DNA from: JAYFRC01 sp034926415
GTDB taxonomy: Bacteria; Bacillota; Clostridia; Oscillospirales; Oscillospiraceae
Length of the DNA: 36,404 nucleotides
Direction of reading: 5' to 3'
NCBI GenBank assembly: GCA_034926415.1
Contig: JAYFRC010000064.1
Coordinates: forward strand, 1 to 36,404
Part shown: positions 7,250 through 16,141 of the stretch, in pieces
Layout: every line of letters starts with the position of its first letter
Numbering within the stretch: position 1 is the stretch's first letter
Made by a program: the position numbers and the translations under genes
Notes under the pieces: generated by a model
Told to the model about the DNA's origin: nothing
What the model saw: only the letters and a program-made list of their open reading frames with translations
The model's database searches: none

Positions 7250-8596
7250 TCATTCCTCATCATAACGCCGCTCGAGCGTGTCGAACGCGGTGTATTCAGG
7301 CATCCAGCGAAGCTCTACCTTCCCCGTGTCGCCGTGACGGTTCTTTGCGATTATCAGCTCGGCGATGTTGTGTTTGGACGAGTCGTCGTTGTAAACGTCG
7401 TCGCGGAAGATAAACATTACGACGTCCGCGTCCTGCTCTATCGCTCCGGATTCGCGAAGGTCGGAGAGCACGGGGCGTTTGTTGTCGCGCTTTTCATTTG
7501 CGCGGGACAGCTGGGATAGACACAGCACCGGCACCTGAAGCTCTTTGGCCATTATCTTGAGCATTCTCGATATGTCGCTGACCGCCTGCTGACGGTTTTC
7601 ACCCGAGTAACCGCTGCTGCCCCCGGCGGAAGTCATCAGCTGAAGGTAGTCGATGACGACAAGGCCAAGATTGTCTATCCTTCGGCACTTTGCGTTCATA
7701 TCGGAAACGGTGAGCAGCGGGTTGTCGTCTATGCGTATATCGGTCTGGGACAGCGCCGCCGCCGCTTCCGCGACCTTGGCCCAGTCGCTCTCGCGCAGGT
7801 CTCCGCGTATGAGACGCTTGTTGTCTACCAGCGCCTCGGATGCGATAAGGCGCGTAGCGAGCTGCTCCTTAGACATCTCGAGCGAGAACACCGCGACGGT
7901 CTTGCCGGAAGCCTTCGCACTGTTGAGCGCAATGTTCAGCGCCAGCGATGTCTTGCCCATTCCCGGGCGGGCGGCAAGTATCAGGAGATCGGATTTGTTG
8001 AGTCCGGATATCTTGTCGTCGATGACGGAGAAGCCGGTTGTAAGCCCCGGTATCGTGCCGCCGTTCGCCGAGAGCTCCGACAGACGGTCGAGCACAGCCT
8101 CGAGCACGGAACTTATCGGAGTCATTTCCTGGGCTCCGCGTCCGCGCCGGACGGCGTATATCTTCTGCTCTGCGGCCTCGAGTATGGCGGCGCTGTCGCC
8201 GCCCTCCTGAACGAGCGAGGATATTTCGCCCGCGGCCGTTGCGATAGCGCGCATCTGTGATTTGCTGCGTACTATGTCCGTGTATTCCATGACGTTCGCG
8301 GAAGTGGGGGTTATCTCCATCAGCTGGAGTATGTAATTTTTTGTGGTTTTATCGTCGTAGACGCCGTTCCTCTCCATCTCTTCGACGACGGTAACCGGGT
8401 CTATCGGGCGGGAATAGGCGAACATGGTGTATATAGTCTCAAATATCTCGCGGTTCTGCTGGAGATAGAAATCCTCGGGAACAAGCCTGTCCATGACGTT
8501 TTTTATACATCCGCTGTCGATGAGCATGGAGCCGAGGGTCGCCTGCTCCGCCTCAAGAGAGTGAGGCATCTGCCGATAAAGCAATTCGTTGTCCAA
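7250..8596 (-). CDS. dnaB: Replicative DNA helicase DnaB
   Basis: This 448-residue protein is the ring-shaped 5'-3' helicase of the replication fork. The N-terminal primase-binding domain covers about residues 10-110 (MPHSLEAEQATLGSML). A linker leads to the RecA-like motor with Walker A ARPGMGKTS near 209-217, Walker B VVIDYLQLM and the DLRESGAIEQDADVV block. No intein interrupts the P-loop. I chose the TTG start at 8596 because a strong GGGAGG lies 8 nt upstream. An in-frame TTG ten codons earlier would place that ribosome site inside the coding region. The gene follows rplI by about 70 bp and precedes tilS by a few bases. Confidence 0.95.
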   Translation of the reverse strand: MDNELLYRQMPHSLEAEQATLGSMLIDSGCIKNVMDRLVPEDFYLQQNREIFETIYTMFAYSRPIDPVTVVEEMERNGVYDDKTTKNYILQLMEITPTSANVMEYTDIVRSKSQMRAIATAAGEISSLVQEGGDSAAILEAAEQKIYAVRRGRGAQEMTPISSVLEAVLDRLSELSANGGTIPGLTTGFSVIDDKISGLNKSDLLILAARPGMGKTSLALNIALNSAKASGKTVAVFSLEMSKEQLATRLIASEALVDNKRLIRGDLRESDWAKVAEAAAALSQTDIRIDDNPLLTVSDMNAKCRRIDNLGLVVIDYLQLMTSAGGSSGYSGENRQQAVSDISRMLKIMAKELQVPVLCLSQLSRANEKRDNKRPVLSDLRESGAIEQDADVVMFIFRDDVYNDDSSKHNIAELIIAKNRHGDTGKVELRWMPEYTAFDTLERRYDEE

Positions 8597-8666
8597 TTGT
8601 TTCGCCTCCCTGTAAAAGCCTCGCAAAGTTCGCGGCGCGCACGCCGCAGACTTTTGAGGAGCGGTT

Positions 8667-9116
8667 TTACTTTTCTTCGCTTACGACGACGTAGAGCGTC
8701 GCGGTTATCTCATAGCCGAGCTTGACCTTGAGCTGGTAGCTTCCGCAGTTCTTGATAGGCTCTTCCTGGATTATCTTCTGCTTTCCAATGTCGAGGGAGT
8801 ACTGCTTCAGCAGAGCTTCGGATATCTCCTTGCTCGTTATGGCTCCGAAAAGTCTCCCGCCGTCGCCACATTTGGCGCTGACCTTGACAACGCAGTTTTT
8901 GAGCTTCTCGGCGGTCTCCTGGGCGACGACCTTGTTTCTTGCCTCCTCGGCAAGTTTTGCTTTCTCCTGCATCTTCATCGTGTTCATGGTGTCGGCGGTG
9001 GCCTCGACGGCGAGCTTGCGCGGGATAAGATAATTTCTAGCGTAGCCGTCGGATACTTCGGCCATCTGGCCTTTCTTTCCCTTGCCGCGAACGTCCTGCT
9101 GCAAAATAACTTTCAT
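8667..9116 (-). CDS. rplI: 50S ribosomal protein L9
   Basis: This 149-residue protein is a 23S rRNA-binding protein that stretches from the base of the L1 stalk. It starts with the signature MKVILQQDVRGKGKKGQ, followed by VSDGYARNYLIPRKLA, then a long charged helix (about 45-75) and the C-terminal domain (about 80-147) with FGAITSKEIS. Length is typical. A GAGG precedes the ATG at 9116. It lies between gdpP and dnaB, the standard order in Bacilli and Clostridia. Confidence 0.97.
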   Translation of the reverse strand: MKVILQQDVRGKGKKGQMAEVSDGYARNYLIPRKLAVEATADTMNTMKMQEKAKLAEEARNKVVAQETAEKLKNCVVKVSAKCGDGGRLFGAITSKEISEALLKQYSLDIGKQKIIQEEPIKNCGSYQLKVKLGYEITATLYVVVSEEK

Positions 9117-9160
9117 ATAAAAACCTCAATTCTTAAATATGGTAAAATATGGAAAATACA

Positions 9161-11149
9161 TCATTCCTCGAAATAGCTGTCGATTATCTTGAGCAGCTTT
9201 GGCTCGACCTCGGCCACGGTTGCGCTGGGTATGCGGCCTCCGGCGGACATGGCGTTTCCGCCGCCGCCGAGCGATTCAAGTATGACCTGAACGTTGATGT
9301 CGCCGAGCGAGCGGGCGGAGATGTTGACGCCGCCGCTGTCGTCCGGGGTGAGGACGAAGGATGCGCCGACGCCGACAAGCAGCAGCAGCTCGTCCGCTGC
9401 CTGCGCCGCCGTTATGCGGCCGACCGGCAGATCGACAGCGGCCAAGGCCACGTTTCCGTGCACCATTTTGGCGCGGCGTATGATGTCGTAGCGGTTTATG
9501 GTCGAGTCGAGGTCGTTCTGGAACAGGCGCCGCACTTCAGTGGTGTCTGCTCCCGCGCGTCGCAGATATGCCGCCGCGTCGAAAGTGCGCCCGCCTGTGC
9601 GGACGGTGAAGTTCTTGGTGTCGAGCACGATGCCCGCGAGCAGCGCCTCGGCCTCGACGTTGATGATGTCACTTGGTTCGACGAGGTATTGAAGGAGCTC
9701 TGTTACGAGCTCGCTGGCGGAGGAAGCGTAAGGCTCGTGGAAATTCAGCGCCGCATCGGTGATATAGGTCGCCGCGCGTCTGTGGTGGTCGATAACGGCC
9801 ACGCGGTTGCAGGCGTCGAGGAGCTGAGGCGACTCGGTCATGTCGGGACGGTTCGTGTCAACGACGATGAGGAGCGAGCCGCTGTGCGCCTTGAGCAGAG
9901 CCTCGGTCGGGTCCATGAGAGTGTTTTTATATTCGTCGAGCGAACGCACGCGCTCTATCATGGGCGCGGCTGCGGAGATGTCGGGATTAATAACGATATT
10001 TGCGCTTTTTCCGAGCTTTCTAGCTATGCAGCAAAGCCCGACGGCCGCGCCGAAGGAATCGAGGTCGGCCGCCCTGTGCCCCATAATGAATATCTGGTCT
10101 GCGTCGGATATAAACTCTCCGAGAGCGGAAGCCATGACCCGGGACTTGACCTTCGTGCGCTTCTCAGTCTCCTTGGAGCGCCCGCCGTAAAATTCGAAAT
10201 TAAGCTGGTTGCGGACGACTGCCTGATCGCCGCCGCGTGAGAGCGCCATGTCTATCGATAGCGAGGCGCTGTGGAACAGGGCTTCGAAGGTGTCGTCGTC
10301 CTTGCCTATACCGATCGACAGCGTTACCGGCGAGCCGTCGGAGCCGGAAAACTCATGTACGCTGTCGAGCAGGGAAAACTTATCCTCGACGAATCGGTCG
10401 TAAAACTGATCCTCGAACACGAACAGATAACGGTCGCGGTCGTACTTGCGGAGCAGGCCGTGGGCGGAGGCCGCCCACTCGCCGACCTTTGAGTCGATGG
10501 AGGAAAGAAGCTGGCTCTTCTGCGCGTCGGTGTTGTTTTTCATCAGCTCTTCGTAGCTGTCCATTATGATTATGGCGACCACAGGGCGGGTGGCGGAGTA
10601 TTTGCGGATGGCTTCGTCGCTCTCCGTAACGTCTATCCAGTACGTTGTGGCGAGCAAGCCGCGCGCGGCGGAGTCTTCGGTGTGGGTGAGATTGCCGTAG
10701 ACGCGGAAGCGGCGGCCGTTGAGTTCCACCGGCTCCGGGCACTCGCGTTTGCTCTCGAGTAGCCAGCGCGGAGTGAAGCGCGGCACGACCTCGCCTATCT
10801 TCATGTCAAATATATGGTCGCTCTGCCCGGCGATAGAGAGGAAACTCTCGTTTCCCCAGATTATCTCCTGCGTTTCCGGGCGGAAGATGACCATGGGCAG
10901 CGGAGAGTTGAGCATCGTGTCCTTGGTGGCGGAGTCTACGTTGTACGTTACGCTTTCAATGTAGCGCAGTATGCTCTTGCGGCGGCTTACGCTGCTGCGG
11001 TGGAAATAAATGTAAATGGCGACAATAATACAGCCCTCCGCTGCCGCGACGCGTATATCGTAAAACGCGGCGGCCACGGCAAAGCATGCCATTACAAAGA
11101 AATAGAATTGAAGTCCCGGCTCGAGGAGCCTGGATATTTTTTTATTCAT
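9161..11149 (-). CDS. gdpP: Cyclic-di-AMP phosphodiesterase GdpP
   Basis: This 662-residue membrane enzyme hydrolyses c-di-AMP, the second messenger for turgor, potassium and wall stress. Two membrane helices span about residues 13-49. A PAS-like domain follows (about 78-180), then a degenerate GGDEF domain (about 185-320) whose signature reads RGGDQ, as expected for a non-cyclase sensor or ATPase module. The DHH domain carries MGHRAADLDS (356-365), VDTNRPD (430-436) and IDHH (453-456), the manganese ligands. The DHHA1 domain ends with a glycine-rich GGGGNAMSAGG block. I chose the ATG at 11149 because an AGGAG lies 8 nt upstream. An in-frame start 19 codons earlier has no such site. It opens the gdpP-rplI-dnaB run. 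Confidence 0.94.
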   Translation of the reverse strand: MNKKISRLLEPGLQFYFFVMACFAVAAAFYDIRVAAAEGCIIVAIYIYFHRSSVSRRKSILRYIESVTYNVDSATKDTMLNSPLPMVIFRPETQEIIWGNESFLSIAGQSDHIFDMKIGEVVPRFTPRWLLESKRECPEPVELNGRRFRVYGNLTHTEDSAARGLLATTYWIDVTESDEAIRKYSATRPVVAIIIMDSYEELMKNNTDAQKSQLLSSIDSKVGEWAASAHGLLRKYDRDRYLFVFEDQFYDRFVEDKFSLLDSVHEFSGSDGSPVTLSIGIGKDDDTFEALFHSASLSIDMALSRGGDQAVVRNQLNFEFYGGRSKETEKRTKVKSRVMASALGEFISDADQIFIMGHRAADLDSFGAAVGLCCIARKLGKSANIVINPDISAAAPMIERVRSLDEYKNTLMDPTEALLKAHSGSLLIVVDTNRPDMTESPQLLDACNRVAVIDHHRRAATYITDAALNFHEPYASSASELVTELLQYLVEPSDIINVEAEALLAGIVLDTKNFTVRTGGRTFDAAAYLRRAGADTTEVRRLFQNDLDSTINRYDIIRRAKMVHGNVALAAVDLPVGRITAAQAADELLLLVGVGASFVLTPDDSGGVNISARSLGDINVQVILESLGGGGNAMSAGGRIPSATVAEVEPKLLKIIDSYFEE

Positions 11150-11212
11150 AAAGCTTTCTCCTACGAAAAAGGCCATGCGGAAACAAATATGACCGTATTT
11201 ATACAATGTTAT

Positions 11213-11241
11213 ATTATAACATAATGATTTAGTTTAGTACA
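11213..11241 (-). promoter_or_regulatory. Extended -10 promoter of the gdpP operon
   Basis: On the minus strand a perfect TATAAT (11218 down to 11213) is preceded by TG at the extended -10 position. A weak TGTACT stands 17 bp upstream. The 5' leader before the gdpP ATG would be about 55 nt. It is the most likely source of transcription for gdpP through ftsH. Confidence 0.65.
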
Positions 11242-11327
11242 GCACGAATTCTACCGGGCATGTGTGAACAATTTAGCAAAAAACGTCGGATTTTCTGGCG
11301 GGAAAGTGTTGTTTTGCAAAGGAAAGA

Positions 11328-11355
11328 TTGATAATTTTTAAAAATAAGCTATACA
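11328..11355 (+). promoter_or_regulatory. Sigma-A promoter upstream of RNase J
   Basis: TTGATA at 11328-11333 and TATACA at 11350-11355 are separated by 16 bp. Transcription would begin near 11362, about 350 nt before the RNase J start codon. Confidence 0.65.
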
Positions 11356-11389
11356 ACGGCGGCGATTTGTGATACACTTTATAAAGCGT

Positions 11390-11410
11390 GATGTCCAAGG
11401 ACATCTTTTT
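11390..11410 (+). terminator. Early terminator-like hairpin in the RNase J leader
   Basis: A short palindrome (11390-11396 with 11399-11405; 6 bp with a 4-nt loop in practice) is followed directly by five T. It lies only about 30-50 nt after the predicted transcription start. It is short for an efficient terminator. Confidence 0.4.
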
Positions 11411-11599
11411 ATGTGTTTTTCGGCCGGGGCTTAAACTCCGCGGCCGCGGAATAAACGGGTTCCAAACGGCAAAAAATGCGCGCAGCGCGTCCGGCGGCGG
11501 TACAGGGCCGCCCGGCTACCGGTGCAGTTTCGCTTTTTGAGCGTTGGGACGGTTACATATTTTTATGTTTGGGATTCACGGAAGAGCTGTGTGTGTCTT

Positions 11600-11640
11600 C
11601 CGCGCGTTCCGCCTGTCTCCGCATGGCGCGCGGGTTTTTT
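11600..11640 (+). terminator. Intrinsic terminator inside the RNase J leader
   Basis: A 7-bp all-GC stem (11600-11606 with 11627-11633) encloses a 20-nt loop and is followed by G and six T. It lies 74 nt before the RNase J start. A competing hairpin at 11579-11602 overlaps its left arm by three bases, so the two may be mutually exclusive. Confidence 0.55.
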
Positions 11641-11713
11641 CCTACGCCCTTATGCCGTATGTTGCCCGAACTTCTATACATAACGCTTAATAGCAAGGAG
11701 TGAAGGTGCTTAA

Positions 11714-13375
11714 ATGCCAGAAAAACTTAAAGTAATCCCTCTCGGAGGGCTCAATGAAATTGGAAAGAACCTGACCGTGTACGAATTCGGCGGCGACATA
11801 ATCGTCGTCGACTGCGGCATGGCTTTCCCCGGCGACGACATGTACGGTATAGACATGGTCATACCCGACGTGACGTATCTCGTCAAGAACGCGAGCCGCA
11901 TACGCGGACTGTTTATCACCCACGGACATGAGGACCATATCGGAGCCATACCCTACGTTCTGCGCCAGGTCAATATGCCCATCTACTGCACCCGCCTGAC
12001 CGCGGGGCTGATAAACCTAAAGCTTGATGAACACGGGCTAAAGGCTCAGACAAAGATGACCACGGTCGAGGCCGGGCAGCATGTAAAGGCCGGGAAATTC
12101 GACGTGGAATTCATTCACGTCAACCACAGCATTGCGGATTCCGTGGCTTTCGCAATAAAGACAAAACTCGGAACCGTCGTGCACACCGGCGATTTCAAGA
12201 TAGACTCGACGCCGATAGACGGCGAGATAATAGACCTTGCACGTTTCGGCGAGCTCGGCAAGCAGGGCGTACTGGCGCTGCTTTGCGACTCGACGAACGT
12301 CGAGCGCGAGGGCTTCACCATGTCAGAAAAGACCGTCGGAAGCACATTCGACCGGCTGTTTATCGGCTGTACGCAGCGCATAATCGTGACCTCTTTCGCC
12401 TCCAATGTCCACCGCATACAGCAGGTAATAGACGCGGCGGAAAAGTACGGACGCAAAGTTGCCGTCACAGGCCGCAGCATGGAAAATATTGTCAAGGTCT
12501 GCACTGAGCTCGGCTACATGAACATTCCTAAGGGGCTGCTCGTTGAGGTGGCAAGAGCCAAGACCATGCCCAAGGATAAGATAGTCATACTGACCACCGG
12601 CAGTCAGGGTGAGGAAATGTCCGCCCTGTACCGCATGGCCTTCGGCACGCACAAGCAGATAGAGATATGCTCGGGCGACCGCATAATAATTTCCGCTTCC
12701 GCAATACCCGGAAACGAGAACTCCGTCAGCACGGTCGTGAACGAGCTGTTCCGCCGCGGCGCGGAGGTCATATACGGCTCAGGTCATCATCTGCATGTCT
12801 CCGGCCACGCCTGCCAGGAGGAGCTTAAGATAATCCACGCGCTGACCGCGCCGAGATTCTTTATCCCCCTGCACGGCGAGCAGCGTCATCTGCAGATACA
12901 TTCGCGTCTTGCCCAGAGCATGGGCATGGACCCGCGCAACATCGTCGTCGCGGAGAACGGAAGCGTTATAGAAATGACCGGCAAGTCAATAAAAGTCAAC
13001 GGCACCGTGCCCTCGGGGCAGATAATGGTCGACGGCTACGGCGTCGGCGACGTGGGCGCGGTCGTGCTGCGCGACAGAAAGCATCTGGCGGAGGACGGCA
13101 TGGTCGTCGTGTCCATGACGCTCTCGGCACAGGACGGTTCCATGCTTGCCGATCCCGAGATAATCACCCGCGGATTCATCTATGTCAAGGAATCCGAGGA
13201 CATTATGAAAGAGCTTCGCGGCGTGGCGGCGGAAGTCGTCAGCGGAAGACGCGGAAAGATGCGCGGCAAGGACTACGGCGAGCTTCGAAGCTCCGTCAAG
13301 TCGGCCGTCGGCAATTACCTCTATAAGGCCACCAAGCGCAGCCCGATGGTGCTGCCGATCATAACCGAAGTTTAA
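11714..13375 (+). CDS. rnjA: Ribonuclease J
   Basis: This 553-residue enzyme has 5'-3' exonuclease and endonuclease activity in mRNA turnover and rRNA maturation. It is a metallo-beta-lactamase/beta-CASP protein. The zinc site HGHEDH covers residues 70-75, with further ligands H138 and D160 (HTGDFKID). The beta-CASP block continues through TSFASNVHRIQQ, TTGSQGEEMSAL, SGHHLHVSGHA and LHGEQRH. The C-terminal domain (about 450-553) with SGRRGKMRGKDYGELR assists dimerisation. A CAAGGAG site lies 15 nt before the ATG, longer than usual. The gene is transcribed alone, behind an unusually long structured leader. RNase J enzymes can control their own mRNA in some bacteria. That is a possibility here, not a demonstrated fact. 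Confidence 0.96.
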   Translation: MPEKLKVIPLGGLNEIGKNLTVYEFGGDIIVVDCGMAFPGDDMYGIDMVIPDVTYLVKNASRIRGLFITHGHEDHIGAIPYVLRQVNMPIYCTRLTAGLINLKLDEHGLKAQTKMTTVEAGQHVKAGKFDVEFIHVNHSIADSVAFAIKTKLGTVVHTGDFKIDSTPIDGEIIDLARFGELGKQGVLALLCDSTNVEREGFTMSEKTVGSTFDRLFIGCTQRIIVTSFASNVHRIQQVIDAAEKYGRKVAVTGRSMENIVKVCTELGYMNIPKGLLVEVARAKTMPKDKIVILTTGSQGEEMSALYRMAFGTHKQIEICSGDRIIISASAIPGNENSVSTVVNELFRRGAEVIYGSGHHLHVSGHACQEELKIIHALTAPRFFIPLHGEQRHLQIHSRLAQSMGMDPRNIVVAENGSVIEMTGKSIKVNGTVPSGQIMVDGYGVGDVGAVVLRDRKHLAEDGMVVVSMTLSAQDGSMLADPEIITRGFIYVKESEDIMKELRGVAAEVVSGRRGKMRGKDYGELRSSVKSAVGNYLYKATKRSPMVLPIITEV

Positions 13376-13382
13376 CAATATT

Positions 13383-13406
13383 CCGAAAAAGCGTTCGCTT
13401 TTTCGG
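13383..13406. terminator. Hairpin just after RNase J
   Basis: A perfect 10-bp stem (13383-13392 with 13397-13406) with a GTTC loop begins 7 bp after the stop codon. No T-run follows, but the stem itself contains five T. It probably assists termination. Confidence 0.5.
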
Positions 13407-13430
13407 CAAAGGGCCCGCGGCCTGCCGGAG

Positions 13431-13472
13431 CGCACGATTTATCCGTCTGTATAAAGGATAAATCGTGCGTTT
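13431..13472 (+). terminator. Second terminator hairpin after RNase J
   Basis: A perfect 14-bp stem (13431-13444 with 13456-13469) with an 11-nt loop is followed by TTTA. The T-run is short, so efficiency is uncertain. Together with 13383-13406 it separates RNase J from the methyltransferase gene. Confidence 0.6.
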
Positions 13473-13627
13473 ACAGCTCAAAAAGTATTTTTATCCACGC
13501 ATAGGCCGCGGCTCAAAATAATTTCATTTTATTCTACCGCCGCGGCGGCAGAATTCTGAGAGGCGTAAACGATCGGTGGCGGCAATGCCCCGGCGTCGCT
13601 GCCTTTTAACGACGGAGGAGAATTGTT

Positions 13628-14746
13628 TTGGAAAACGTCGAATTTATGATACCCTGCCTCTTCGGGCTCGAGGGGCTTGTCGGGGACGAGGTCAGGCGCC
13701 TCGGCCTCGGTGACGTGCGCGTTGAAAACGGGCACGTCCTTTGCGCCGGCTCGGTCGGAGACATAGCTAGGCTGAACATCAATCTTCGCTGCGGCGAGCG
13801 CGTGCTAATAGTGCTTGGACGCTTCCCCGCTCCGACGTTTGAGGCGTTGTTTCAGGGTGTAAAGGCGCTGCCGCTCGAAACCTGGATACCGGAAAACGGC
13901 GCGTTCCCGGTAAAGGGCTACTGCCTTTCGTCGCTTCTGCATTCTGTGCCCGACTGTCAGAAGATAGTTAAAAAAGCGGCGGCGGAGCGCCTTGGAGCGA
14001 AGTGCGGAAAAATTACTCTGCCTGAGACTGGAAGTAAATACCAGCTACAGTTTTCTATAATGAAGGACGAGGCCGTGCTCTGCCTTGACACTTCCGGGGC
14101 CGGACTTCACAAGCGCGGCTGGCGCGCGGTCGGGGTTGCCGCACCCCTTCGCGAGACGCTTGCTGCTGCTATGGTGACGCTCTCGCGCTACCGTGGCAAG
14201 GACCCGTTCCGCGATCCGTTCTGCGGGAGCGGAACGATAGCGATAGAAGCCGCGCTCATGGCGCTGAACCGCGCGCCAGGACTGGATCGCAGCTTCGACG
14301 CGCAGAAATGGAAAAATATTCCATCAAGGATATGGACCGACGCCGCCGGAGAAGCCATAGATAAAGAATTTACCGGGAAGTACGATATTCTCGGCACCGA
14401 TATCGACCCCCATGCGATAGAGATAGCGCGCAGCAACGCGGGAAAAGCCGGAGTTGACGATGTTGTGCGCTTTGAAGTCGCGGACGCCGCGGCTTTCCGC
14501 GGCGAGGGCAAATACGGCCAGGTCGTAACAAATCCGCCCTACGGCGAGCGTTTGATGGAAAAGGCCGAGGCCGAGGAACTTTATCGAAAATTTGGAGTGG
14601 CCTGCCGGACGCTTCCGCCCGACTGGCGCGTGCTCGTGCTGTCGTCGCACACGGAGTTTGAACGCTCTTTCGGTCGCAGGGCCGACAAGAAACGAAAGCT
14701 GTATAACGGCATGATAAAATGCGATCTGTTCATGTATGGAAAGTGA
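13628..14746 (+). CDS. THUMP-domain RNA methyltransferase (RlmL/YpsC family)
   Basis: This 372-residue protein is a class I SAM-dependent RNA methyltransferase. An N-terminal ferredoxin-like and THUMP region covers about residues 1-160. The UPF0020 methyltransferase domain follows, with SAM motif DPFCGSGTIAIEAA near 196-209, an acidic GTDIDP around 255-260 and the catalytic NPPYGER near 297-303. NPPY is typical of enzymes that methylate exocyclic amino groups, which matches 23S rRNA m2G methylation by RlmL N-terminal homologues. The exact base is not known for this branch. The start is TTG 13628 with a GGAGGAG site 7 nt upstream. It overlaps or closely abuts the aminopeptidase gene, so the two are probably one transcript. 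Confidence 0.9.
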   Translation: MENVEFMIPCLFGLEGLVGDEVRRLGLGDVRVENGHVLCAGSVGDIARLNINLRCGERVLIVLGRFPAPTFEALFQGVKALPLETWIPENGAFPVKGYCLSSLLHSVPDCQKIVKKAAAERLGAKCGKITLPETGSKYQLQFSIMKDEAVLCLDTSGAGLHKRGWRAVGVAAPLRETLAAAMVTLSRYRGKDPFRDPFCGSGTIAIEAALMALNRAPGLDRSFDAQKWKNIPSRIWTDAAGEAIDKEFTGKYDILGTDIDPHAIEIARSNAGKAGVDDVVRFEVADAAAFRGEGKYGQVVTNPPYGERLMEKAEAEELYRKFGVACRTLPPDWRVLVLSSHTEFERSFGRRADKKRKLYNGMIKCDLFMYGK

Positions 14747-16076
14747 ATGTACTGTTATGGAAAATAGTGGAAATTTGCTGACGCGCGATCTGCTAGATTT
14801 CATCGCTAAAAGTCCGGACAGCTGGCATGCCGCGGAGAACGCGGCCAAAGAGCTTGCCGCTGCCGGTTTCGAGGAACTGACTGAAGGGAAAATATGGAAG
14901 ATAGCCGCCGGAGGAAAATATTTTGTACGGCGCAATATGTCTTCGCTCATTGCATTCAGGACACCGAAGGCGGATTTCGGCGGATTCATGATAGCCGCGG
15001 CGCACGGAGACTCCCCGCTTTTCAGAATAAAAGACAACGCCGAGATAGAGGCGGGCGGGTACGTGAAGCTAAACGTCGAAAAATACGGCGGGGCAATATA
15101 TTCTTCGTGGTTCGACCGCCCGTTGTCTGTATCCGGACGCGTGGTCGTGAAATGCGGGGGCGCGTTTGAAACGCGCCTCGTCGACGTCGGACGCGACCTG
15201 CTGTGCATCCCGTCGCTCGCGATACATATGAATCGTTCGGTAAACGAGGGCTATCGTTTCCGTGTCCAGGAGGATATGCTTCCGCTGCTCGGCGGCGAGG
15301 ACGCAAAGGGCGCGCTTGCGCGGATAGTTGCGCAAAGCGCGGGTGTGAAGCCCGAGGACATCGCGGCGTCGGAGCTTTGCGTCTATGACCGCGAGGCCGG
15401 GCGCATATGGGGCGCGTCGGAAGAATTTATTTCGTCGCCTAGACTCGACGATCTGGAGTGTGTGTTCTCGCTGATGCGTGGATTTCTCGCGGGAGAGAGC
15501 GCTGAAAGCTGCGGCATTTTCGCGCTGCTCGACAGCGAGGAGATAGGCAGCGGAACGAAGCAGGGAGCGGCGTCTACGTTCCTTCGCGATACGCTGCGCC
15601 GCATATTCATCTCGCTCGGACGGACGGAGGAGGACTACTTCGCCGCGATAGCGTCGAGCTTCATGCTCTCCGCCGACAACGCCCACGCTGCGCACCCGAA
15701 CCACATGGATGCTGCCGACCCGACGAACAGACCGCGCATGAACAGCGGCGTTGTACTCAAATTTAGCGGTGAGCAGAAATACACAACCGACGCAATTTCC
15801 GCCGCGATGTTCCGCGAGCTTTGCTCCCGCACAGGCGTTCCCGTCCAGGAATATTACAACAATTCGGATATACCCGGCGGTTCGACGCTCGGCCACCTCT
15901 CGTGGGCGCAGGTCGCGGTCAACATGGCCGATATCGGCCTTGCCCAACTCGCGATGCACTCCGCCTGCGAAACGGCGGGCGCGCGCGACCCGGAGTATAT
16001 GGCCGGAGCCATACGCGAATTTTACTCATCGCACGTCGAAGACCTCGGCGGAGGAAAATATATTCTTGGAAAATGA
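14736..16076 (+). CDS. M18 family aminopeptidase
   Basis: This 446-residue cytosolic zinc aminopeptidase belongs to the M18 (aspartyl aminopeptidase) family, which removes N-terminal, often acidic, residues from peptides. The metal-site blocks are present: AAAHGDSP near 88-95 (the usual T is G), FALLDSEEIGSGT near 266-278, LSADNAHAAHPNH near 309-321 and SDIPGGSTLGH near 383-393. WFDRPLSVSGRV is another conserved block. The frame opens at ATG 14736, which overlaps the previous gene by 11 bp. The ATG at 14757 has a GGAAAG further upstream and is an equally good start. A terminator follows the stop at once. Confidence 0.92.
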   Translation: MESECTVMENSGNLLTRDLLDFIAKSPDSWHAAENAAKELAAAGFEELTEGKIWKIAAGGKYFVRRNMSSLIAFRTPKADFGGFMIAAAHGDSPLFRIKDNAEIEAGGYVKLNVEKYGGAIYSSWFDRPLSVSGRVVVKCGGAFETRLVDVGRDLLCIPSLAIHMNRSVNEGYRFRVQEDMLPLLGGEDAKGALARIVAQSAGVKPEDIAASELCVYDREAGRIWGASEEFISSPRLDDLECVFSLMRGFLAGESAESCGIFALLDSEEIGSGTKQGAASTFLRDTLRRIFISLGRTEEDYFAAIASSFMLSADNAHAAHPNHMDAADPTNRPRMNSGVVLKFSGEQKYTTDAISAAMFRELCSRTGVPVQEYYNNSDIPGGSTLGHLSWAQVAVNMADIGLAQLAMHSACETAGARDPEYMAGAIREFYSSHVEDLGGGKYILGK

Positions 16077-16081
16077 TAATG

Positions 16082-16130
16082 CCCCCGTTTTGCCTTTTTA
16101 CGTGGACAAAACGGGGGATCATTTTGTTTT
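16082..16130 (+). terminator. Terminator after the M18 aminopeptidase
   Basis: A perfect 11-bp stem (16082-16092 with 16107-16117) with a 14-nt loop is followed by ATCATTTTGTTTT. It begins 6 bp after the stop codon. Confidence 0.75.
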
Positions 16131-16141
16131 GCTGCTCTGCC

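Larger units (their letters stand above)
11362..11640 (+). ncRNA. Structured leader or small RNA ahead of RNase J
   Basis: Between the predicted start near 11362 and the T-run ending at 11640 the RNA can form several GC-rich hairpins. One is a self-complementary GATGTCC/GGACATC hairpin plus T5 at 11390-11410. Another is a stem of about 8 bp with one bulge around 11490-11518. A third, 11579-11602, shares three bases with the terminator stem at 11600-11633. This fits either a transcription-attenuating leader of RNase J or a separate small RNA of about 280 nt. I compared it mentally with 6S RNA, tmRNA, RNase P RNA and the common riboswitches and recognised none. Confidence 0.4.
11150..11713. other. 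Divergent control region between gdpP and RNase J
   Basis: This 564-base gene-free stretch holds the gdpP promoter at 11213-11241, a second promoter for the plus strand at 11328-11355, and a leader of about 350 nt before RNase J. The leader carries terminator-like hairpins at 11390-11410 and 11600-11640 and much GC-rich secondary structure between them. A plus-strand frame at 11476-11703 shows no protein-like features. Confidence 0.7.

Noticed and set aside
9149..10240. 363-codon plus-strand frame opposite gdpP
   Set aside because: Shadow of the DHH region of gdpP.
11362..11640. 6S RNA, tmRNA, RNase P RNA or a known riboswitch in the RNase J leader
   Set aside because: I see neither the long closing stem of 6S RNA, nor tmRNA ends, nor the RNase P core, nor a known aptamer core. 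It is left as unassigned.
11476..11703. 75-codon frame inside the RNase J leader
   Set aside because: It has no ribosome site, is arginine- and alanine-rich like random GC-rich sequence, and runs across the terminator at 11600-11640.
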